Shown: positions 32,058 through 38,755 of the stretch, piece after piece | Layout: each line of letters starts with the position of its first letter | How positions within the stretch are numbered: position 1 is the stretch's first letter | Assembly: GCA_903912525.1 (NCBI GenBank) | Contig: CAIWHK010000065.1 | Coordinates: forward strand, 1 to 64,000 | Length of the DNA stretch: 64,000 nt | From: an uncultured bacterium | Lineage (GTDB): Bacteria; Krumholzibacteriota; Krumholzibacteriia; LZORAL124-64-63 | Direction of reading: 5' to 3' | Translations under genes and position numbers: made by a program | Notes under the pieces: model-generated | Database searches by the model: none | The model's input: only the letters and a program-made list of their open reading frames with translations | Told to the model about the DNA's origin: nothing

Positions 32058-33639
32058 CGAGCCGCGTCGCAAAGGCGACGAAATCCGGTTCGCGGCCGAG
32101 ATCGCCCCGGTCGAAGAGCGACGAGCCGATGCCTGGAAGCTCCTGGTCGTCGACGACGAGGAGGATGTTCATCACATCACCCGGCTTGTGCTGGGGCGCT
32201 ACAGGTTCGACGGCAAGCCGGTTTGTCTTCTCTGCGCCTACTCGGCCGCCGAGGCCCGCGTGGTCCTGGCGTCGCATCCGGACATTGCGGTGATCCTGCT
32301 GGATGTCGTCATGGAGACCGACGACGCCGGACTGCTCCTTGTCAAGCATGTGCGGGATGACCTGGCGAACCATGATGTGCGGATCATCCTGCGGACGGGA
32401 CAGCCGGGGCAGGCGCCCGAACACGACGTCGTCATGCGCTACGACATCAACGACTACAGGGCGAAGACGGAACTGACGGCCGACAAGCTGTGCACGTCGG
32501 TCACCAGCGCGCTGCGGGCGTGGCGTGACATCCGGTCCATCGAGCAGAGTCGGCGCTGCCTGCAGCACGTCCTGGACGCCAGTGGCGCGCTGTTGCGAGG
32601 CGGACCGAAAGGCGAGTTCGCCGCCGATGTCCTTGAGCAACTGGTGGCCATCGCCAGGCGCGGCGCAGGGAGCGCGCCGCAGGGGTTTGCCGCACGGAGG
32701 CGGCAGCGGGGCTATGTGCTGGCCGCCGGCACGGGGCCCTGGGCCGACCGCGTGGGCACTACCGTCGACGGGATGCTTGACGACGGTGTGCGCGAGATGC
32801 TCGCGCGGTCGGCCACCGAACAGACGATGGTCTGGAACGGCGGCGTGTGTTGCGGCCGCTGTCCGTCGGCGCAGTCGGGGGCCGAGGAGCTGCTGTTCGT
32901 GCTTGTCGATACCGACGCCATGCCGCGCCTGGAGCGCGACATCATGCGGGTGTACTTCACCAACGTGACCCTGGCCTACGCGAATGCGAGCCTGACGCGC
33001 GAGATCATCGAGAGCCAGCGCGAGATGATCCGCACGTTGAGCGAACTCGTGGAGACCCGCAGCCTGGAGACGGCGAACCATGTCCTGCGGGTGGGTGAGA
33101 TGGCGCGCCTGCTGGCCCTGCACGCGGGCGTGGACGTCGAGACAGCCTCGGTGCTGCGGCTGGCGGCGCCGATGCACGACGTCGGCAAGGTGGGCATCCC
33201 CGACCGCATCCTGAACAAGCCGGGTCGGCTGTCGCCCGAGGAATTCGCCGTCATGAAGGGTCACTCGGCCCTGGGGCACGGCATCCTCTGCAAGTCGGAC
33301 CAGCGGATCATGCGGGTGGCGGCGCGCATCGCCCTGCAGCACCACGAACGGTGGGATGGAACCGGCTATCCGCGCGGCCTGGTCGGCGAGGAGACTTCCC
33401 TGGAGGGCCGCATCACGGCGATCGTCGACGTCTACGACGCCCTGAGCAGCAAGCGGGTCTACCGCGATGCGCGCCCCTTGGACGAGGTGCTCGCGACGCT
33501 GCGCGAGGGCCGCGGCACCCACTTCGACCCCGAACTCCTGGATGTATTCCTGGCCCACTCCGATGATTTCGTGGTGATTTCCCGCGAATATGCCGACACC
33601 GACGGCGACAGCCGCCAACTAGGCTACGCAATGGCCTGA
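32041..33639 (+). CDS. Response regulator with DUF3369 and HD-GYP (c-di-GMP phosphodiesterase)
   Basis: A 532-residue cytosolic regulator. Its receiver domain (about residues 30-160) has the acidic pair 'VVDDEED' and phospho-acceptor aspartate in 'ILLDVVME' (near 87). A DUF3369 sensor region (about 180-330) follows. The HD-GYP domain has 'MHDVGKVGIPDRILNKPG' (HD near 379) and the full 'HHERWDGTGYPRGL' motif, so it should hydrolyse c-di-GMP. Phosphorylation by the overlapping kinase would control this activity. c-di-GMP normally governs pili and adhesion, and the MshEN domain of PilB is a possible target. GGAG before the ATG at 32041. Confidence 0.96.
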   Translation: MSGTSSEPRRKGDEIRFAAEIAPVEERRADAWKLLVVDDEEDVHHITRLVLGRYRFDGKPVCLLCAYSAAEARVVLASHPDIAVILLDVVMETDDAGLLLVKHVRDDLANHDVRIILRTGQPGQAPEHDVVMRYDINDYRAKTELTADKLCTSVTSALRAWRDIRSIEQSRRCLQHVLDASGALLRGGPKGEFAADVLEQLVAIARRGAGSAPQGFAARRRQRGYVLAAGTGPWADRVGTTVDGMLDDGVREMLARSATEQTMVWNGGVCCGRCPSAQSGAEELLFVLVDTDAMPRLERDIMRVYFTNVTLAYANASLTREIIESQREMIRTLSELVETRSLETANHVLRVGEMARLLALHAGVDVETASVLRLAAPMHDVGKVGIPDRILNKPGRLSPEEFAVMKGHSALGHGILCKSDQRIMRVAARIALQHHERWDGTGYPRGLVGEETSLEGRITAIVDVYDALSSKRVYRDARPLDEVLATLREGRGTHFDPELLDVFLAHSDDFVVISREYADTDGDSRQLGYAMA

Positions 33640-33659
33640 CCCAGGGGCGCCGGTGTGTG

Positions 33660-33704
33660 AAGACAAACAGCACGCGCCCTTTGCGGGCGCGTGCTGTTTG
33701 TCTT
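33660..33704. terminator. Long hairpin terminator, repeat copy 2
   Basis: Perfect 20-bp inverted repeat (33660-33679 / 33685-33704) with loop TTTGC, nearly identical to the hairpin at 28765-28813. One base pair is flipped (ACAGCACGC against ACAGGACGC, with the matching change in the other arm). Located between convergent genes ending at 33639 and 33732, so it serves both strands. Confidence 0.88.
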
Positions 33705-33731
33705 GCACGCCACGGCGTCGCTGGGTCGGGC

Positions 33732-34970
33732 CTACAGCTTGACCAATTCGACGCGGCGGTTGTTGGCCTTGCCTTCCGGGGACGTGTTCACGTCGAGGGG
33801 TTTGGCTTCGCCGAAGCCCTTGGCCTCCAGGCGGGCGGCATCGACCTTGAAGTTCTCCATCAGGTACGTGCGCACCGAACTGGCCCGGGCCTGGGAGAGC
33901 TTGAGGTTGTCGGCGTCGGCGCCGTCGGCATCGGTGTGGCCCTCGATGGACAGGCGCAGGGCCGGATCCTCGGTGAGCATCCCGCCGATGTCGGCCAGCG
34001 TCTTGATCGACTCGGCCTTGATGCGGTCGGAGCCGGAGTCGAACAGGATGCCGTGCGTGACGATGCGGCCGGACTCGTCGAGCTGCTCGCGCATCGACTT
34101 GCCGCCCTCGGCGTAGCGGAAGGTGCCGATCCGGCAGGCCTGGGTGCCCTCGAAATAGGGGTCGATATCGACCGAGAATCCGACCGGCGCGAAGCCTTCA
34201 ACCTTCGGCACGTTTGCGATGCGCTCCTGGTCCACATAGCACTTGAGTGTCGACTTCGTGGCCATGATCCGTACGGTGTGACGGCCCTTTGCGAGCTTCG
34301 GGACCTCCTTGCGGGCGACATTCTTCCCGGCGACATCGACCTCAGTCATGTACGAGTAGGCAATGGAGATGTGGCCGATGTTCTCACCTGCCGCGTTTAC
34401 CCAGCGCAGGTAGTACCAGCCGTCCTGGTCCGCGGCTGAGTAGAAATCCATCTCGACGGTGTACTTGTCGGGCAGCGGCGCCGGCGCCAGTTTCGGCGTG
34501 ATGAAGCCGCGATCGGTGCACAGGATCCAGTTGCGGCCTTCGGCCTTGGCGACCTCGAACACGCCGTGGTCGAGGTTCCAGCGCGACGGGAACTCGCCCA
34601 TCTCCTCGCGCGCGAGGTCATCATAGAAGATGACCTTGTCGCCGGGGATGAAGTCGTACTTGGTGTAGAGCGTCATGTCCTCGGCGGCGGCGGTGCCGCC
34701 GGCCTTGGGCGCGGCGCCGGTCGCGGGGGCTTCTTCGGCCGCCGGCGCTTCTCCGGCCGCGGGCGCCGCCTCGTCCTGGGTCTGGCCCGAGGTGGTGGCG
34801 TCGTCGATCGTCTTGTCGATCGCCTGGTCGGACTTCTCGTCGACCTTCTTCTCGACCTTCTGCTTCACCTTGTCCTTCAGCTTCCCGAACTGGGCCGAGG
34901 CCGGCGTGGCCGACAGCAGCGACAGGGCGATGGCCAGGGTGATGAGAACTGCGAGCGGACTTCTGCGCAT
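33732..34970 (-). CDS. Exported OmpA-family protein with a lectin-like middle domain
   Basis: A 412-residue envelope protein. The ATG at 34970 (GAGGA upstream) gives a signal peptide ending ATPASAQ. Residues about 27-95 are low-complexity, with lysine-rich amphipathic repeats ('KLKDKVKQKVEKKVDEKSDQAIDK') then alanine/proline/glutamate. The middle (about 105-280) is a beta sandwich with 'DDLAREEMGEFPSRWNLDHGVFEV' and 'YTVEMDFYSAADQDGWYYLRWV', resembling concanavalin-type folds. The C-terminal OmpA domain (about 300-412) has 'LRLSIEGHTDADGADADNLKLSQARASSVRTYLM' and 'NNRRVELV', the peptidoglycan-binding residues. It likely tethers the outer envelope to the cell wall. Confidence 0.9.
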   Translation of the reverse strand: MRRSPLAVLITLAIALSLLSATPASAQFGKLKDKVKQKVEKKVDEKSDQAIDKTIDDATTSGQTQDEAAPAAGEAPAAEEAPATGAAPKAGGTAAAEDMTLYTKYDFIPGDKVIFYDDLAREEMGEFPSRWNLDHGVFEVAKAEGRNWILCTDRGFITPKLAPAPLPDKYTVEMDFYSAADQDGWYYLRWVNAAGENIGHISIAYSYMTEVDVAGKNVARKEVPKLAKGRHTVRIMATKSTLKCYVDQERIANVPKVEGFAPVGFSVDIDPYFEGTQACRIGTFRYAEGGKSMREQLDESGRIVTHGILFDSGSDRIKAESIKTLADIGGMLTEDPALRLSIEGHTDADGADADNLKLSQARASSVRTYLMENFKVDAARLEAKGFGEAKPLDVNTSPEGKANNRRVELVKL

Positions 34971-35061
34971 GACGTTCCTCCGCGAGCCGGATCCGGCCCA
35001 GGTACGGTGATGGCGGGCAGTAGGGGGCGCCGACGATCCCCGGGCGTCGGGCAGGACCAGA

Positions 35062-35550
35062 TTAGGCCATTGGAGGCGCGTGGTCAATAACGGCGCCGCC
35101 GCCGAACCGGGCGCCGATGACCTTTCGCCGGTGGGCGAAGATGACATCGAGCTGGCGGCGGATGAAGGCGCCGGCGAAAAAGGCGCCCAGAGGACCAAAG
35201 GGCAGCACGTAGAGGATTCGGTCGCGGATGAGCGTGCCGCCGTCCTTGTCGATGAACTCGTGGGTGTGGTGCCAGAACGAGTACGGTCCCGAGAGCTGCT
35301 CGTCGACGAACCCGTGGGGTGGATCGTAGCTGGTGATCATCGTGCGCCAGCGGGTGGGCAGGATCCCCAGGCGGATGACATAGTCGATGAGCGCGCCCCT
35401 CGCCATCGGCACCGGCGACGGTGTCAGCACCTGGAAATCGAGCCAGGGTGGGGTGATGGTCCCGAGGTTCTCGGGACGCGCGAAGAACGCGAAGACCTCG
35501 TCACGGGGACGGGGCACGAACTGTTCACTGACCAGCTTCTGCGGCTTCAT
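35062..35550 (-). CDS. SRPBCC ligand-binding (cyclase/dehydrase-type) protein
   Basis: A 162-residue helix-grip protein. 'EQFVPRPRDEVFAFFARPENLGTITPPWLDFQVLTPSP', 'GALIDYVIRLGILPTRWRTMITSYDPPHGFVDEQLSGPYSFWHHTHEFIDKDGGTLIRDRILYVLPFGPLG' match the SRPBCC group annotated as polyketide cyclase or as NAD-epimerase-associated CDP-paratose-2-epimerase-like proteins. It binds hydrophobic ligands; the substrate cannot be named. Lies between two OmpA-family genes on the same strand. Confidence 0.9.
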   Translation of the reverse strand: MKPQKLVSEQFVPRPRDEVFAFFARPENLGTITPPWLDFQVLTPSPVPMARGALIDYVIRLGILPTRWRTMITSYDPPHGFVDEQLSGPYSFWHHTHEFIDKDGGTLIRDRILYVLPFGPLGAFFAGAFIRRQLDVIFAHRRKVIGARFGGGAVIDHAPPMA

Positions 35551-35580
35551 GGTGCACTTTCGTCCCGGGTGTCGGCGAAC

Positions 35581-35606
35581 GAGGCGGCCCCACGGGGGGC
35601 CGCCTC
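35581..35606 (-). terminator. Terminator after the OmpA/TSP3 gene
   Basis: Stem GAGGCGGCCCC (35581-35591) and GGGGCCGCCTC (35596-35606), loop ACGG. It follows the stop of the OmpA/TSP3 gene on the minus strand. T-run weak. Confidence 0.65.
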
Positions 35607-35635
35607 GCTGTTGCCTGCGATGTCGCGCGCCCGGG

Positions 35636-36928
35636 CTAGTTGATCTTCTTCAGCTCGGTGCGACGGTTCTGCGACCGGCCCGCTTCGGTGTCGTTCGTGG
35701 CGATGGGCTTGTCCGGCCCGTAGCCCTTGGCGACCAGACGCTCGGGCGAGATGCCCGCGCCGGCCAGGTAGTTCTTCACGGCCTCGGCGCGCTTCTGCGA
35801 CAGCCGCGTGTTCAGCGCACTGGAGCCCTTGTTGTCGGTATGGCCGCCGACCTCGACCCGGATCTCCGGGTACGCGGCCAGGCTGACCGCGACGCGATCG
35901 AGGACCGTGCGGGCCTCGGGCGTCAGGTCGGCCTTGCCGGAGGCGAAGTTCACGCCTTCGAGCACGAACGTGGCCTTCGACTCGTCGAACAGCTGCGGGC
36001 AGCCGCTCTTGTCGACCTTGGTGCCGGCCGGCGTGCCGGGGCACTTGTCGTTGTTGTCCATGACGCCGTCGCCGTCGGTGTCCTTCGGCAGCGGGCAGCC
36101 CTGGTTATCGACGCTCTCGCCGCGCGGGGTGGCCGGGCAGTTGTCCTTGTCGTCGGTGACGCCGTCGCCGTCGCTGTCCTTCGGCAGGGTGCAGCCGTAG
36201 GCGTCGACCTTGTCGCCCTTCGGCGTGTCCGGGCACTTGTCCTTGTTGTCGAAGACGCCGTCGCCGTCGCTGTCCTTGGGCAGGGTGCAACCGGCCGCGT
36301 CGACCTTGTCGCCGAGCGGGGTGCCGGGGCACTTGTCGAGGCTGTCGATGACGCCGTCCTTGTCGGCGTCGCGCGGGCCGCCGCCGAACAGGCCGCTGAA
36401 GCCGAACTGCACGCCGTAGTCGACGTGGTTGTCCTTCTCGGTGAAGTCGGTGTCGGCGTAGTAGTCCGCGGTGCCTTCGAAGCGGAACGACAGCTTCTTG
36501 CCGGCCTGGTAGCGGAAGCCGACCAGGGCGCCGGCGCCGTCGCCGCTGGCATCGACCTCGTCGCCGTACTCGGTGTGGACATAGCCGGCGCCGAGCAGCA
36601 GGTGCGTCTTCTCGCCGTAGGGCTTGTTCCAGATCACGCGGGCATGGAACGGGTGCACCAGCACATCGTGGCGCAGGCCGTCGCTCATCATGCCGTCGGT
36701 CGACGTGCGCGAGAGGTCGGCTTCCAGCGACATGTTCTCGCGGAAGAAGTAGCCGGCGCGCACGCCCAGGCCGCCCCAGTCACGCAACCCGAGCGCCGGG
36801 TCCCAGAACGACACGCGCTCGAAAATGCCCAGTTCAGCAGTGCCCTTTTCGATGGCCTGCGCGGACGCGCTCGCAAGCGTCAAGCCCGCCAGCACGGCCA
36901 TAAAGAAAACCATACGCCCCGTCTTCAT
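35636..36928 (-). CDS. OmpA-family porin with thrombospondin type-3 calcium repeats
   Basis: A 430-residue outer-membrane protein. The ATG at 36928 (GGGGGA upstream) gives signal peptide MKTGRMVFFMAVLAGLTLASASAQA. Residues about 27-185 form an OmpA-like eight-strand barrel ('GVRAGYFFRENMSLEADLSR', 'HLLLGAGYVHTEYG', 'KLSFRFEGTADYYAD'). Then come four tandem TSP3 modules of the form D-x-D-G-V-x-D-x-x-D-x-C-P-x-T-P-x-G-x-x-VD-x-x-GC (about 198-315), which bind calcium. An OmpA peptidoglycan-binding domain closes it ('IRVEVGGHTDNKGSSALNTRLSQKRAEAVKNYL', 'SQNRRTELKKI'). OprF-like structural porin. Confidence 0.95.
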   Translation of the reverse strand: MKTGRMVFFMAVLAGLTLASASAQAIEKGTAELGIFERVSFWDPALGLRDWGGLGVRAGYFFRENMSLEADLSRTSTDGMMSDGLRHDVLVHPFHARVIWNKPYGEKTHLLLGAGYVHTEYGDEVDASGDGAGALVGFRYQAGKKLSFRFEGTADYYADTDFTEKDNHVDYGVQFGFSGLFGGGPRDADKDGVIDSLDKCPGTPLGDKVDAAGCTLPKDSDGDGVFDNKDKCPDTPKGDKVDAYGCTLPKDSDGDGVTDDKDNCPATPRGESVDNQGCPLPKDTDGDGVMDNNDKCPGTPAGTKVDKSGCPQLFDESKATFVLEGVNFASGKADLTPEARTVLDRVAVSLAAYPEIRVEVGGHTDNKGSSALNTRLSQKRAEAVKNYLAGAGISPERLVAKGYGPDKPIATNDTEAGRSQNRRTELKKIN

Positions 36929-37136
36929 CACGTTCCCCCTTTTGGATTCCCGGTTTCCCGGTGGCGAGTCCATTTTGTTTCCGACCACACATTGTCGTCA
37001 CGATTGGTGTGGTTCCGCAAGCCGGATCTTGGACGGATTTAATCGTGACGCGCGACTGTTCCGTGCGAGTAGTGTTGCCGTGCGGGTGCGCCACACGCTA
37101 CGATCATGTGGGATCGTGACTTGCAGGAGGTGGACA

Positions 37137-37535
37137 TTGAAGGTCCTTTGTTCGTACTGCAGCGCGGCGAAAAGCCGCGATGAAGGGCCCCTGGCGGCCG
37201 TGCAGCGCTACGACAGCGATCGGTTGTGCGCGTTGCACCGGCGTGGCGTGGCGGAAGGAACGCCCCTGCATATCCTGTCGGGACGTTACGGCCTGTTGGC
37301 GAGCGACGAACCGATTCCCTGGTATGACCACCTGCTGGGCCCGTCGGAAGTCGCGGCGATGTCGGGGCAGGTGGCGCGCAGCCTGCGCTCGCTTGGTGTG
37401 ACGACGGTGGAGTACCACACCGCGAGCGTCGCCCTGGTCCCGCAGGTCGGCCCGTACCTCGAGGTGATGCGCGCCGCGTGCGCGGAGGCCCGCGTGGCGC
37501 TGGTCGTGGTGGAACTGGACGGAGATCCCGCGTGA
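37137..37535 (+). CDS. DUF6884-type protein
   Basis: A 132-residue protein with a TTG start at 37137. AGGAGGTGG six bases upstream is a strong ribosome site and no ATG/GTG fits. 'VLCSYCSAAKSRDEGPLAAVQRYDSDRLCALHRRG', 'PLHILSGRYGLLASDEPIPWYDHLLGPSEVAAM' and 'VEYHTASVALVPQVGPYLEVM' match the DUF6884 group, distantly YaaA-like in pattern. The function is unknown. The stop overlaps the GTG start of the Nudix gene by four bases, suggesting a functional link. Confidence 0.8.
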   Translation: MKVLCSYCSAAKSRDEGPLAAVQRYDSDRLCALHRRGVAEGTPLHILSGRYGLLASDEPIPWYDHLLGPSEVAAMSGQVARSLRSLGVTTVEYHTASVALVPQVGPYLEVMRAACAEARVALVVVELDGDPA

Positions 37536-38008
37536 GTGATGTGACACCCCCGAGGCCTTCGCGCGCCCGCGAATCGATGCCAGCCTGGTTCTACGCGCTG
37601 GTGCTGGTGCGCCGGGGTGATCGCTTCCTGCTGGTGGAGGAGACGGATCACGGCGGCGGTTGGTATGTGCCGGCCGGTCGCGTGGAACCCGGCGAGTCGC
37701 TGACCGATGCCGCACTGCGCGAGGTGCGGGAGGAAGCCGGCATCGACGTGCGCCTGACCGGCGTCTACCGCTGCGAACACACCGTGTTCGACGAGGGCGT
37801 CCGGTTGCGGGTGATCTTCGCCGCCGAGCCCGTCGACGAGACGCCGCCCAAGTCCATCCCCGACGAGCACACGCTGCGCGCGGACTGGTTCACGCCGGAG
37901 GAGGCGGGTTCGCTGCGATTGCGCGCGGACGAGGTGAGCTCGCTGCTTGCGCTGGCGGCCGCGACACTGCCGGCGGCGCTGGATGTGGTGCGGTCGATCG
38001 TGCGGTGA
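37532..38008 (+). CDS. Nudix hydrolase
   Basis: A 158-residue hydrolase. The Nudix box is complete: 'GRVEPGESLTDAALREVREEAGI' (about residues 49-71), giving the magnesium-binding REUxEE helix that cleaves nucleoside diphosphate-X bonds. 'WYVPAGRVEPGE' and the downstream 'RVIFAAEPVDETPP...EHTLRADWFTPEEA' resemble the MutT/ADP-ribose or 8-oxo-dGDP (NUDT18-like) subgroup; the exact substrate is open. The GTG at 37532 overlaps the DUF6884 stop (GTGA), so the two genes are coupled. Confidence 0.93.
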   Translation: MSDVTPPRPSRARESMPAWFYALVLVRRGDRFLLVEETDHGGGWYVPAGRVEPGESLTDAALREVREEAGIDVRLTGVYRCEHTVFDEGVRLRVIFAAEPVDETPPKSIPDEHTLRADWFTPEEAGSLRLRADEVSSLLALAAATLPAALDVVRSIVR

Positions 38009-38025
38009 CTTGCGCCGGCGCAAGT
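38008..38025. repeat. 18-bp palindrome repeat, copy 1
   Basis: ACTTGCGCCGGCGCAAGT, a perfect palindrome just after the Nudix stop codon and before the convergent gene ending at 38042. Identical copies are at 57102-57119 and 60083-60100. No T-run follows. Confidence 0.8.
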
Positions 38026-38041
38026 GAGCCGGCGATGCCGA

Positions 38042-38629
38042 TCAGCGCCGATACAGGGCCTTCACCCCACCCCACGAATCATGCACGACCGGGATCGGGC
38101 TGCCGTAGTGCAGTTCCAGGAACCGGGTCATCGTCGCGCCTTCGACAGGGAAGTCGACCACGGCGGGTAGCGAGAGCGTTTCGGCGGCACCGTTCGCGCC
38201 GATGAGATAGAGATCATAGGCTGAAGAAACGGGCGCGAGGTCCTGCAGTTCGAGGCGGCAGCCGGCGCCGGCATCCGGCGACTCGATCACGAATTGCCAA
38301 AGCTCGACGCCGCCGTTGCTGCTCTCGCCGGCGGGGCGGAAATCGCTGAGCCAGCGGTTGGGCAGGCCCGTGGGCGGTTCGAGCATCACGAAATATGTCT
38401 GGAGCGGGAAGCCCGGCGGTGGCGGCGGCTGCGGCAGGTCGAAGGCGTCAAGGCCGGGCAGGGCATCCATGCGCAGGCCGAAGGTGTGCCAGTCCGAAGT
38501 GGAGCCGTTGATCGTGACGCGGTAGCCGAAGGTGTGCAACTGGGCCCGGGCTGCAGTCGCGGTGGACAATGACAGCAGGCACACGATGGCCGGCACAAGA
38601 AGGCGACAGGCAGCTTTCATCATTGTCAT
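38042..38629 (-). CDS. Secreted protein with a C-terminal WG-K-YR motif
   Basis: A 195-residue exported protein of unknown function. The signal peptide spans about residues 1-29 (KAACRLLVPAIVCLLSLSTATAARAQ). Starts at 38629, 38623 and 38620 are all possible. The mature part looks beta-rich, with a proline run 'QPPPPPGFP' and 'YFVMLEPPTGLPNRWLSDFRPAGES'. It ends 'HDSWGGVKALYRR', matching the end of the secreted protein at 2411-3112 ('TWGALKGAYR') although the rest is unrelated. The motif may be a sorting or anchoring tag. Confidence 0.72.
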   Translation of the reverse strand: MTMMKAACRLLVPAIVCLLSLSTATAARAQLHTFGYRVTINGSTSDWHTFGLRMDALPGLDAFDLPQPPPPPGFPLQTYFVMLEPPTGLPNRWLSDFRPAGESSNGGVELWQFVIESPDAGAGCRLELQDLAPVSSAYDLYLIGANGAAETLSLPAVVDFPVEGATMTRFLELHYGSPIPVVHDSWGGVKALYRR

Positions 38630-38698
38630 TCCAGACGCAGGAGATGTGGCGTCGCTGTTGTGGCGGTGATTAGACCACGCTGAGGGCATAATGTCAAG

Positions 38699-38739
38699 AA
38701 GCCGCCCGCCCCCTGAGGGAGCGGGCGGCTTTTCCAACG
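38699..38739 (-). terminator. Terminator after the FlgD-tagged gene
   Basis: Stem GCCGCCCGC / GCGGGCGGC with inner CCCCTGAGGG (about 38700-38734), downstream of the minus-strand gene ending at 38756. Some T residues occur on both strands. Confidence 0.6.
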
Positions 38740-38755
38740 GACGGAACACCAGAAC

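Noticed and set aside
36011-36390. Tandem DNA repeats inside the OmpA gene
   Set aside because: These are thrombospondin type-3 protein repeats, fully explained by the coding sequence, not a CRISPR or VNTR.
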